Positions 26,769 through 35,362 of a stretch of 64,000 nucleotides of DNA are shown here, piece by piece. The first letter of the stretch is position 1; each line of letters starts with the position of its first letter. This DNA is from Anaerolineaceae bacterium UBA5211 (GTDB taxonomy: Bacteria; Chloroflexota; Anaerolineae; Anaerolineales; Anaerolineaceae): the NCBI GenBank assembly GCA_002412595.1, contig DHVJ01000015.1, forward strand, positions 189,259-253,258, given 5' to 3'. A model generated the notes under the pieces. It had not been told where the DNA came from. It did no database searches and was given only the letters and a program-made list of their open reading frames with translations. The position numbers were made by a program, and so were the translations under genes.

Positions 26769-28322
26769 CTATAAGGGAATGTTGCCGTGTTTGCGCGGGG
26801 GTGTTGATTTGCGTTTGTCCCGCAGCGATTCCAGCGCGTCAATCAGCCGCCGTCTGGTTTCAGCCGGAGGGATAACACCATCCAGGTAACCGCGCGAAGC
26901 GGCAATATAGGGATTGGCCAGTTCATCGCGGTACTGCGCAGTCAACTCTGTCCGCAGTTCTTCCGGGTTTTCCGCCTGCGCCAATTCTTTGCGGTACATA
27001 ATATTCACCGCGCCTTCCGGGCCCATCACTGCAACCTCCGCGGCCGGCCAGGCATAATTGATGTCCCCGCCCAGATGCTTGGAGCTCATCACAATATAGG
27101 CCCCGCCGTAAGCCTTGCGCAGAATGACGGATACTTTCGGGACAGTAGCCTCAGCATATGCAAAGATCATCTTGGCGCCGTGGCGAATGACACCGCTATG
27201 TTCCTGTTCCACACCAGGCAGAAATCCGGGCGTGTCCACCAGTGTTACCAGGGGTATATGAAAAGCATCGCAGAAGCGGATAAAACGCGCGCCTTTATCC
27301 GATGAATTGATATCCAAAACGCCCGCCAGCACCATGGGCTGGTTGGCAACGATGCCCACCGGGTAACCGTTCAGCCGTGCGAAACCGATCACGATATTTT
27401 GCGCGTAATCTTCCTGGACCTCCAGAAACTCGCTGTTATCGGCAATCTCTGCGATCACCTCGCGTATATCGTAAGGTTTCTGCGCGTCCAACGGCACCAG
27501 TTCATTCAGCGCTTCACAGCTGCGCCTTGGATCTTCGGATGTTTCCACATGCGGCGCAGGGCTGAGGTTATTGGAAGGCAGAAATGACAACAGCCAGCGG
27601 ATCTTTTCCAACAAAGCATCTTCGTTCTCATCGGAGAAATGCGCCACCCCGCTCTTGCTCAGGTGCACAGCCGCTCCACCCAACGTCTCAAAATCCACGT
27701 CTTCGTGTGTCACCGCCCGCACCACTTCCGGTCCGGTAATGAACATATTGGCAGTGTCTTTGACGATGAAGATGAAATCGGTCAACGCGGGCGAATAGAC
27801 CGCCGCGCCAGCACACGGGCCCAGGATTGCCGTTATCTGCGGGATAATGCCGGAAGCGCGTGTGTTGCGCAGGAATATTTCCCCGCAAGCCGCCAGGGAA
27901 TTGACACCTTCCTGGATGCGTGCCCCGCCGGAATCGTTCAGGCCAATCACCGGCGCGCCGTTTTCCAGGGCCATATCGATGATTTTGGCGATCTTCAGGC
28001 CGTGTTCTTCGCCCAGCGACCCGCCCATGACGGTGAAGTCCTGCGCGTACACATAAACCAGGCGTCCCTCAATCCGGCCCCATCCGGTAACCACCCCATC
28101 TGTCATGGGATGGGATTTTTCCAGGCCAAAACCCACCGCGCGGTGGGCGCGAAACATATCCACTTCATTAAATGAATCCAAGTCAAGCAGCTTCTCGATG
28201 CGCTCCCGCGCCGTTAATTTGCCTTTATCATGCTGCGCTTGAATACGCTTTTCCCCTCCGGCAGCCATTGCCGCCTGCCGCAGCTCTTCCAATTTCAAAT
28301 CCTGTTTGTCATTATTTTCCAT
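26769..28322 (-). CDS. Acyl-CoA carboxylase carboxyltransferase (beta) subunit
   Basis: Carboxyltransferase with fused N- and C-lobes, 517 residues, of the PccB/AccD5 class. Motifs: GGSLGEEHG, SGGARIQEGV, GPCAGAAVYSPA (N-lobe oxyanion region) and PGFLPGVEQEHSGVIRHGAK plus AYGGAYIVMSSKH (C-lobe). The residue after GGAY is Ile (about 410) where propionyl-specific PccB has Asp; in Streptomyces enzymes this position is known to set acyl preference, and Ile goes with acetyl-CoA acceptance. In this operon it would make malonyl-CoA for the synthase. ATG 28322 follows an AAAGGAAAG-rich leader. Confidence 0.88.
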   Translation of the reverse strand: MENNDKQDLKLEELRQAAMAAGGEKRIQAQHDKGKLTARERIEKLLDLDSFNEVDMFRAHRAVGFGLEKSHPMTDGVVTGWGRIEGRLVYVYAQDFTVMGGSLGEEHGLKIAKIIDMALENGAPVIGLNDSGGARIQEGVNSLAACGEIFLRNTRASGIIPQITAILGPCAGAAVYSPALTDFIFIVKDTANMFITGPEVVRAVTHEDVDFETLGGAAVHLSKSGVAHFSDENEDALLEKIRWLLSFLPSNNLSPAPHVETSEDPRRSCEALNELVPLDAQKPYDIREVIAEIADNSEFLEVQEDYAQNIVIGFARLNGYPVGIVANQPMVLAGVLDINSSDKGARFIRFCDAFHIPLVTLVDTPGFLPGVEQEHSGVIRHGAKMIFAYAEATVPKVSVILRKAYGGAYIVMSSKHLGGDINYAWPAAEVAVMGPEGAVNIMYRKELAQAENPEELRTELTAQYRDELANPYIAASRGYLDGVIPPAETRRRLIDALESLRDKRKSTPPRKHGNIPL

Positions 28323-28404
28323 ATTGCACACTAATGTTCGTGTCTTTCCTTTGGTTTAACCCGCAAAATTCCAGCGAGGTTTGCAGTTTAGCAGTTCTCT
28401 GCTA

Positions 28405-29199
28405 TCAAACTGTCTCAATCCAGTTTTTGGCCAGGTTCAGGAAGCGCAGGCGCGCAGGTAGTTCCGCCGCCAGCGCCAGCGAAGCGCAAAATCCGGGGGC
28501 CGGATTGAAATGCACGATCTGATAGCCAGCAAAACTTCCGAAACGCAAAGGTTGTGCTTCTGTATCGCTGAACCACTCCTGTATCAGGCCGGTCGTATCG
28601 ACCCGCACACGCACACCCCGGCCGTCGGCTTTGCCCACGGCCTCTTTCATGGTCCAGGCTGCGATAAAAGCTGCGTCGCGCTGCTCTTCCGGCAGCGCAG
28701 CCAGCGTCTCCCGCTCTGCCGCGCAAAATAGTTGTGCCAGCGCCCAACCATTCGCCCTCACTGACCGTACCTGCTCGACATCCACCCCAACCGGCACACC
28801 GGCGCTGAGTGCCAGGACCATCCAATCACCGCTGTGCGACAGGTTGAATTGGAGCTGCGCGGCCATTTCAGGGTCGGCCAATTGCGGTTTGCCGTCTGAG
28901 AGATAAGCCAGTTCGACTTGCCGCGGGGCAAGCCCAAGGTAACGGGCCAGCACTACGCGCAACGCAGCCCGCGCAGCGATAAACGCCTCGCGCTTTTCGG
29001 GTACCCGCAATCGCTCAGCCCGGCTAATTTCCTCGGAAGACAAGAAAGAACACAAACCACCTTGTTGACGCAACCTATCCAGGGGAATACGCCAGATATG
29101 GAGCTGCCCCTCATCTAAGACAGGCGGCGCGGTCGTTTCAAGCCAATCAATCCGCTCCCAAGCGGATAATGTTCGGTTCATCATGCTTTCAGAAAGCAT
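28405..29199 (-). CDS. Sfp-type 4'-phosphopantetheinyl transferase
   Basis: Transfers phosphopantetheine from CoA to ACP serines; required to activate the three ACPs of the synthase gene upstream. Sfp-family landmarks: N-terminal half with REAFIAARAALRVVLARYL, then FNLSHSGDWMVLAL, PVGVDVEQVR with the Mg-binding Asp, and FIAAWTMKEAVGKADG with the Glu and Lys (here WTMKEA for the usual WTxKEA). The 264 residues match the usual size. It starts 13 bases after the PfaD stop; internal ATGs at 29184 and 29181 are also possible starts. A dedicated PPTase next to pfa genes corresponds to pfaE. Confidence 0.9.
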   Translation of the reverse strand: MLSESMMNRTLSAWERIDWLETTAPPVLDEGQLHIWRIPLDRLRQQGGLCSFLSSEEISRAERLRVPEKREAFIAARAALRVVLARYLGLAPRQVELAYLSDGKPQLADPEMAAQLQFNLSHSGDWMVLALSAGVPVGVDVEQVRSVRANGWALAQLFCAAERETLAALPEEQRDAAFIAAWTMKEAVGKADGRGVRVRVDTTGLIQEWFSDTEAQPLRFGSFAGYQIVHFNPAPGFCASLALAAELPARLRFLNLAKNWIETV

Positions 29200-29212
29200 A
29201 TTGACAGCCTTT

Positions 29213-30823
29213 TTACTTTATCGGGGATTGAGGGTGGTAGGCCCGGATCGCTTCCGGGACGGGGATACCCTGCAGCTTCAGCGCTTGCACGCGGTAGGTG
29301 TAAGCGCAGCCGCGCAGCAGCTGCCAGGCCACATCCGCGACGTGGCGGTTATGGTAATCTTCCAGATACGTCCCGCGCGCCCATTCGTTGAATGCGCCCA
29401 TGGAAGGTCCGCACCAGATTTGGTAATCCATGCGGCGCTCTTCCACGCCATCCCGCGACCAGCGCGAAGAAAGCCCCAGGTACCAGCGGAATACCAGCGC
29501 CATTTTCTTCTTGGGATTTTGCTCCGCTTTCTCAATTTGTTCAGGATTGCGTTCTTTGAAGAAATCCACGGTGCCCTGCCAGATATCTTCGATCTTACGC
29601 TGGAAGATCTTGGTTTCCAATTCTTCACGCGTTGCCGCCGGAATATCCTCCAGGGAATCGTAGGTATTGTAGAGTTCATACAGTTTTTGCGCCCGCATGG
29701 CAAATAAGCTGCCCTTCTTGAGAACCTGTACGCGCGCCCCCATCTCGAACATGTCCGCCGAGGGCGCCATGCCCACATCCGCCATATCGGCTTTGGCCAG
29801 CATCTGGCGTGTGTATTCGCACGCGCCGGATTCCGTGCAGGCCTGGTTGACCGAGCCGCTCACCACGTAAGCCGCGCCCATCATGTAGGCCGCCAGGGCG
29901 GATTCAGGCGTGCTGATGCCGCCGCCCGCGCCAATGCGCACCGGCTGCGTGAAGTGGTTTTGCAATTGAGTTTGGTCACGCAGCGCCAGAATGCCGGGCA
30001 GCAGCGAGATCAGCGGGCGGTTATCGGTGTGTCCGCCGGAATCGCCTTCCACAGTGATATCGTCCGCCATGGGGACCAACTTGGCCAGTTCAGCCTGTTC
30101 AGCCGTGATCTTGCCCTCGCTGACCAACTGGGTCAATATCTTTTCAGGCGCCGGGTTCAGGAAATGCAGCGCGATTTCGCGGCGCGAGATTTTGGCAATC
30201 ACGTGATTTTCAATCTGAATAGCGCCATCGCTGCCCTGCGATAATCCCGCCGCACGGAATTGGACCAGCGCCGGCGTCAAGCGCAGGTAAGCGGCCGCTT
30301 CCACCGTGCATACTTTTTTCTGCAGGAACAGCTCCACTGTGCCCTGCTCCATTTCCGGTTCGAAGGGATTGTGCAGCAGGTTGAACATATAAGGTCCGTC
30401 GGGCAATGCCGTCTGGATGGTATCCACCGCCTGCGCCAGGCGCTGCGGCGATAGCCCGCCGCTGCCGAAAGAACCCAGCAAGCCTTCTTTTCCCAGGGCA
30501 ATAACCATATCTTCGGAAGCAATGGCGTTGGCCATACCGCCGGCGTAGTAAGCCGCCCGGCAGCCGTAAGTGGCACAGAAAGTTGGATCACCAAGGGCTT
30601 CCAGCCACAGGGGCATCAGCCAGCCCGCCAGGTTGGCCGTTTTTCCATCAGGGGAGGTTGGCATACCGCTATTGGAAAAGCGGATTCCGTCTTTTTCCAC
30701 TACTGCATAAACCGGTTGGTCCAGTGCCATCAGGCAGGCGCGCACGCCCTCAGGGCTGTCTGCCAGGTCCTGGCTTGAGCCATCCCAAACCAAAGATAAG
30801 TTTGCTTTCTGATTGTTGTTCAT
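29213..30823 (-). CDS. pfaD: PfaD-type FMN enoyl reductase
   Basis: Stand-alone flavin enoyl-ACP reductase of the Pfa/PKS trans-acting class (536 residues, same length as PfaD). The TIM-barrel core has FGSGGLSPQRL, the highly typical ADDITVEGDSGGHTDNRPL (FMN site), VRIGAGGGISTPESA and MAPSADMFEMGARVQVLKKG; the C-terminal 200 residues end WARGTYLEDY-like, as in the family. It would reduce enoyl intermediates on the synthase ACPs. Its ATG overlaps the stop of the upstream dehydratase gene (ATGA), indicating coupled translation. Confidence 0.93.
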   Translation of the reverse strand: MNNNQKANLSLVWDGSSQDLADSPEGVRACLMALDQPVYAVVEKDGIRFSNSGMPTSPDGKTANLAGWLMPLWLEALGDPTFCATYGCRAAYYAGGMANAIASEDMVIALGKEGLLGSFGSGGLSPQRLAQAVDTIQTALPDGPYMFNLLHNPFEPEMEQGTVELFLQKKVCTVEAAAYLRLTPALVQFRAAGLSQGSDGAIQIENHVIAKISRREIALHFLNPAPEKILTQLVSEGKITAEQAELAKLVPMADDITVEGDSGGHTDNRPLISLLPGILALRDQTQLQNHFTQPVRIGAGGGISTPESALAAYMMGAAYVVSGSVNQACTESGACEYTRQMLAKADMADVGMAPSADMFEMGARVQVLKKGSLFAMRAQKLYELYNTYDSLEDIPAATREELETKIFQRKIEDIWQGTVDFFKERNPEQIEKAEQNPKKKMALVFRWYLGLSSRWSRDGVEERRMDYQIWCGPSMGAFNEWARGTYLEDYHNRHVADVAWQLLRGCAYTYRVQALKLQGIPVPEAIRAYHPQSPIK

Positions 30824-32115
30824 TGCATCCTGCTCGCTTTCAATGTCATATTTAAATTTTCAATGGAATAGATCCGCATACCGTCCACCCAAAAATCCGC
30901 ATCCGCGCAAATTGCAGGCAGTCGGCTGGAGCGTTCAATTTTCTTGATATGAATTTCAAAATAGGTTGTTTTGTTCGTGGGCAGCACCTGCCCACGGTAT
31001 TTCCAGCGCAGCGCTGGTTCACCCATAAACTCGACCATGTGCGTTTCGGATTCAACTTCCGGGAATTCTTGTTGAACAAAATCCCACAGACCGCGTGTGA
31101 TTGCTTCCACACCCAGCGAGCCCGGCATGACCGGGTCCTGGTAGAAATGATTGCTGTAAAACCACTCATCTGCTTTCAATTCTTTTCGGCCAACCACCAC
31201 CCCCTGGCTGTAGCGGCCGCCGCGCGGATCAACCCAGCTGGAGTCAAACAAATCCAGCAGACCCCGCTCTCCTTTGGACGCGATTGATTTGAGCGGTTTG
31301 AAAGCCTGCGGGAAATTCTCATTTTCAATCAACATCGCACGCTTTTCATTGGTGTCCAGCCCGCTTTGCTTTCCCATTGTCTCCGGGGTAAAGTAGCCGA
31401 AAGACGATTCGCCGGACACGAACAGCACCCCATCAACAGACAGCACAAAGTTATAAGCCTGGATATACAAACCGCCGCTGGCCAGCGAGCGGGTCATTTG
31501 GGCTTGGTTGGTGACCGTCTTCCCGCGCAAATCCGGCATGGCAGAGAAATGCAGATCACCATCCAGGTTGCGGAACAGGTTGTTCTGCGGTGGAAGGATC
31601 AGGGAAGTGCCCAGGTAAGCCGATAAAATGCCGCAGGGTTGCAGCGCCATTTCCATCAAAATCGCCAGTGGAATCTGGGGATAACCCTTTTCCTGCAAAT
31701 ACCAGGCGTCCGCGGGAATCTCTACCTGGCTGGTGATGGATGCCGGCGGCTGAGGCTCTCCGCGTGTTCCGGAAATGTCCACGATCCGGTCAATCAGCAG
31801 CAGGCGCCCATTGGGAATGCGCGGCGTCTTGCGCTGGTCCAACACGGCATAATCGGGGCCAAAGCACGCAGCCACCGAACCGCTGGCAAATTCTTCCAGT
31901 TGTTGGCGGCTGAAAAGCGGCGCTCGCACCGGCATGGGGTTTTCCTTCCGGGCAGCAATTCCACGCAGCGTAGAAAGGACCGCCAATGCCTTGGATTGAT
32001 TTTCCAGCAAGCTCTGATGAATAGCATTGGTCTGTGCCATGGCCTCATCCAGAATTGCCAACAGGCGCAGGGACGCGCCGGATATTTTTTTATGAAGAGT
32101 GCGGTTGATATCCAT
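30820..32115 (-). CDS. FabA-like dehydratase (PfaC DH-type double hotdog)
   Basis: 431-residue protein equivalent to a dehydratase unit of PfaC but without its KS or CLF domains. The first hotdog half shows LLLIDRIVDI and ILMEMALQPCGILSAYLGTS, as in PfaC DH1. The second half has DPRGGRYSQGVVVGRKE and the active-site helix FYSNHFYQDPVMPGSLGVEA with the catalytic His. It should dehydrate beta-hydroxyacyl-ACP, perhaps with isomerisation to a cis-alkene as FabA does. An N-terminal helical stretch of about 60 residues (AQTNAIHQSLLENQSKAL) resembles the coiled linker found before such domains. It sits 11 bases after the AT gene. Confidence 0.85.
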   Translation of the reverse strand: MDINRTLHKKISGASLRLLAILDEAMAQTNAIHQSLLENQSKALAVLSTLRGIAARKENPMPVRAPLFSRQQLEEFASGSVAACFGPDYAVLDQRKTPRIPNGRLLLIDRIVDISGTRGEPQPPASITSQVEIPADAWYLQEKGYPQIPLAILMEMALQPCGILSAYLGTSLILPPQNNLFRNLDGDLHFSAMPDLRGKTVTNQAQMTRSLASGGLYIQAYNFVLSVDGVLFVSGESSFGYFTPETMGKQSGLDTNEKRAMLIENENFPQAFKPLKSIASKGERGLLDLFDSSWVDPRGGRYSQGVVVGRKELKADEWFYSNHFYQDPVMPGSLGVEAITRGLWDFVQQEFPEVESETHMVEFMGEPALRWKYRGQVLPTNKTTYFEIHIKKIERSSRLPAICADADFWVDGMRIYSIENLNMTLKASRMQ

Positions 32116-32126
32116 AATACCTGGTC

Positions 32127-33554
32127 CTATTCCGCCGCGCTCAAAACAGCCAGGTCCAGCGGGACGCGCTGGCTCACCAGGCGCGCCAGCAGCTTCAGAA
32201 TGGAAACATGGTCGCTGACGTTGTTTTGGTTAATGGTCAGGGAAGCGTGCTGTTGGTCTTTCAGGATGGCATCCACCCACTTGGAGCAGTTGCTGCCTGC
32301 GCCCAATTCAATGAAGACCCGCGCGCCATCCTCATAAGCGCGATTGACCAGACGCGGGAAATCCACTGTATGCGTTAACATTTGGGCAAAACTACGTGCG
32401 ATGCTGCGCGAGTCCATCTCCAACGGGGCGTAATTTGAGGCCGAATAGATCGGGATATCCGGCCGGTACTCCACCGGCCAATAATGCATGCGCTCGAAAG
32501 CCTCGAACTCGGATTCCACCGGGGGGCAGTGAATGGCATGTTCGTAGGGCGCTTTCAGATGCATACATTTCAGACTGTTTGCTATACGCAAACAAGCTGC
32601 CTCGTCGCCGCCGATCACGACCTGGCGGGGTGTGTTGATGTGAGTGATGTAGGCACGCTCGCCCGGCTGGATGGCCGCGCGCACTTTTTCCTCCGTCGCC
32701 ATCAGGATGTAGTTGACCCAAATAGATTTGCCGTTTTCATTCAGCTCACTGTTGGATAGCTGCCAATACTCCCGGATGGCATTCTGCCGGCCGGATACGC
32801 GTTCGTAAAAGATTGGCGACGCCTCCAACGAGGTGCGCATGGCATCTGCCTGGGTCCAAATTTCGGTCGCGAACATCATGCTGTTCTCTCCCAGGCTGTA
32901 GCCGAAGGCAGCTGACGGCCTTATCTGGAAGATATCCTGCAAGATTACCGTGAACATATACGAGAAGAAAATCCCGCTGGATATCATCAGGGTCGGCTGG
33001 TGCTCCAGCTTGGATTGCAGCGCCGCAATCACTTGCGGGTCATCCGTCTGCGGGAAGATCACATCCATATTCATGGAATGCTCGGGGTCATCCGTCAAAA
33101 CACTTATGGCCTCACGCAGCTGCGGAAACAGTTGAAAAAGCTCGCTGCCCATGCCCACGTAAGTACCAAACGCACCCGGATAGACAAAGGCTACCTTGGC
33201 TTGCGCTCCCAACGGGCGCGGGCTGAAATAGCTGCCGGTGGGGGTCTGCCAATCTTTACCGCTCTCAAACGAACGCGGCAGGCTCTCCTGCGCGCGCTCC
33301 AACTCGGCCAAAAGGTCCTGCGGCGTAGCGCCCAACAGGGAAAGGGCATAGGGTTGGGACGCATCGAGCGCGGCCAATTGCCCGCGGATAAACCCTTCAA
33401 AATCTTCGCTGCGGGTTAATTCCTCCCGGGCAGCTGCCAGTTTTTTAGTGGCATCTTCCATTGAAGAAAAAACCAGGGGCAGCAAATAGAAACCCATTTT
33501 GAAAAATGGGTTCCCATGTTGGGTTACCTGGGGGATAGTTTGGTTAAATAACAT
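32127..33554 (-). CDS. PfaB-like acyltransferase
   Basis: 475-residue acyltransferase-domain protein. The domain begins AFVYPGAFGTYVGMGSELF; the nucleophile Ser lies in FGYSLGENSM and the partner His in YEHAIHCPP. After the domain come SASNYAPLEMDS and FIELGAGSNCSKWV, as in PfaB and PKS AT domains. PfaB normally also has an N-terminal KS-like domain; here only about 110 residues precede the AT, corresponding to the KS-AT linker. So it looks like a trimmed PfaB. It may load or edit acyl groups on the synthase. GGAGATTAATGC precedes ATG 33554. Confidence 0.82.
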   Translation of the reverse strand: MLFNQTIPQVTQHGNPFFKMGFYLLPLVFSSMEDATKKLAAAREELTRSEDFEGFIRGQLAALDASQPYALSLLGATPQDLLAELERAQESLPRSFESGKDWQTPTGSYFSPRPLGAQAKVAFVYPGAFGTYVGMGSELFQLFPQLREAISVLTDDPEHSMNMDVIFPQTDDPQVIAALQSKLEHQPTLMISSGIFFSYMFTVILQDIFQIRPSAAFGYSLGENSMMFATEIWTQADAMRTSLEASPIFYERVSGRQNAIREYWQLSNSELNENGKSIWVNYILMATEEKVRAAIQPGERAYITHINTPRQVVIGGDEAACLRIANSLKCMHLKAPYEHAIHCPPVESEFEAFERMHYWPVEYRPDIPIYSASNYAPLEMDSRSIARSFAQMLTHTVDFPRLVNRAYEDGARVFIELGAGSNCSKWVDAILKDQQHASLTINQNNVSDHVSILKLLARLVSQRVPLDLAVLSAAE

Positions 33555-33593
33555 GCATTAATCTCCGGTGGAGGTAATTGGTGATCGGAAAAA

Positions 33594-35354
33594 CTAAACG
33601 GTTTTCTTCCCAATATCGCGGCCAATATAGCGGCTGAGCTGTTTGCTAACTGTGCCTTCCAAACCCCGGAACTGGAAGTATGTGTTGCCGGCATCGTCCA
33701 CCACCAGAATATCGCCTGAAATGGCATGATCGTTATGGTTGACCACTGTTAGGACCGCCCACACCGCCTGGCCGAAGGGCACCGCTCGGTACTGGACCCA
33801 TTCGTGCAGTCGTGATGGCAGGCAGGGAGCATCGTAAACTTCCTGGCTCCAAAACAGCATACTCTGTACAATGGCATCATTGATATACGGGTTGGTCGCG
33901 TCGGCGGGAAACTGGCCCTGCTGCAAAGTCGGCATTTCAGGCAGGAAAACGCGCGTTACGACTTTGCGTTCATCCACCACCGCCACTTTCTGGATACCTT
34001 GAAAAGCCGGCCCATGGAAGAATGTACCGTCTTCATAATACGGACGGCCGTCATGAAAAATCTTTTCATCACGGGTGAGCGCCAGGATTTCCGGATGGTT
34101 AGGCGTCTCCGCCATGCTTTTAACCAAATCCACCTGGCCGCTGTAATGGAACAACTTACGGCCCTTGTCGTTGGTACTGGTGACCACCACGTCAAATGAC
34201 CTCAAGTTCTCCGTGCTTTCCGGCACCCGTTCCAAACTCAGGCTGTATTCCTGATTATCTTCACCCAAGGTAATGCCCTTCAACACTTTGAAATCTTCCA
34301 TGCGCTGGAACTTCCAACCCGGATTGGCTGCTTCGCAGGCATTGATGAGCCAGGCAGAAGCGCAAGTAGCCGGCAGCACTGCGTTGGGGCCAATGCGATG
34401 GTCAACAGCAAAAGGATTCTGCGCCAGGTTGATTTTGCGGTGAATAACCAGCGGGCAGCCGTTCGTCACATTGACTTCGTTTTGGGCGAAAATAGGGCTG
34501 CCAACCACCAGCTGCGGGACAATCCGCGGCTTTCCGGTCAATTCCGCCACCAGCGTTTCAACACCTTCTTCGCTTTGGATCAGTGGGATGTTGCGGCTTT
34601 CAAACGCCTTCTTTAATTGGGGCGAGACCATGCCGGAATCCCAGGGACCCCAGTTGATGGCCAGCACCCGGCAGTTGGGCAGGGTTTTGTGCAGCATGCG
34701 GGCAGATTGGTTCAGCACCTCGTTGGCAACCGCGTAATCTGCTTGTCCGGCGTTGCCGAAAAAGCCGGCTACGGATGAGAACAGCACCAGGAAATCCAGT
34801 TTTTGCGGATCCACGCTTTGCATGACCGTGTCCAGCCCTTTAACCTTGGTATCCACCACCAGGTCGTAATCCTGCTCGGTCTTTTTCTCAATCAGCTTGT
34901 CGGCCAGATTGCCGGCCCCATGGATAACGCCCGTGACAACGCCCAACTCTTGCGCCGCAGCCTCGATTTTAGGCTTACAGCTCTTCGCATCGGTCACATC
35001 GGCTGCGATATAACAAGCTTGTCCGCCCTTTGCTGTAATAGCGGCCAGGGTAGCGGCAATCTCCCTGGATGAAAGCACCTTTTTCACTTCGCGCTGCAAT
35101 TCCTTCGGTGTGACTTTCTCGCCTTTTTCAAGAAAAGCCGCCGCCGCGCTTTTCTGCAGTTCCGCCGCGCTTTGCAGCCCTTGCGCCCAAGCGGGTTCTT
35201 CCGCTTGCAGTTCGGAGCGCCCCAACAGGATAAATTTGCAGGCTGCAATTTCAGCCAGCCGGATGGCGCACTGGGCTGTGATGCCCTTAGCGCCGCCGGT
35301 GATCAACAGAACAGATTGCTCGTTCAACAATGAATAATTCTTTTCGTCGGCCAT
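33594..35354 (-). CDS. Catalytic ketoreductase half fused to polyketide-type dehydratase
   Basis: 586 residues. Residues 15-260 form the catalytic Rossmann half of a ketoreductase: nucleotide loop TGGAKGITAQCAIRL, YIAADVTD, GVIHGAGNLAD and the Ser/Tyr pair in FLVLFSSVAGFFGNAGQADY. It lacks the structural KR half, which is at the end of the upstream gene. Residues 290-580 form a polyketide-type double-hotdog dehydratase with the His in AVDHRIGPNAVLPA and the Asp in YINDAIVQSMLFW. This matches the C-terminal KR-DH end of PfaA made as a separate polypeptide. It starts eight bases after the upstream stop, in another frame, with no clear ribosome site. Confidence 0.87.
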   Translation of the reverse strand: MADEKNYSLLNEQSVLLITGGAKGITAQCAIRLAEIAACKFILLGRSELQAEEPAWAQGLQSAAELQKSAAAAFLEKGEKVTPKELQREVKKVLSSREIAATLAAITAKGGQACYIAADVTDAKSCKPKIEAAAQELGVVTGVIHGAGNLADKLIEKKTEQDYDLVVDTKVKGLDTVMQSVDPQKLDFLVLFSSVAGFFGNAGQADYAVANEVLNQSARMLHKTLPNCRVLAINWGPWDSGMVSPQLKKAFESRNIPLIQSEEGVETLVAELTGKPRIVPQLVVGSPIFAQNEVNVTNGCPLVIHRKINLAQNPFAVDHRIGPNAVLPATCASAWLINACEAANPGWKFQRMEDFKVLKGITLGEDNQEYSLSLERVPESTENLRSFDVVVTSTNDKGRKLFHYSGQVDLVKSMAETPNHPEILALTRDEKIFHDGRPYYEDGTFFHGPAFQGIQKVAVVDERKVVTRVFLPEMPTLQQGQFPADATNPYINDAIVQSMLFWSQEVYDAPCLPSRLHEWVQYRAVPFGQAVWAVLTVVNHNDHAISGDILVVDDAGNTYFQFRGLEGTVSKQLSRYIGRDIGKKTV

Positions 35355-35362
35355 GGTTTTAG

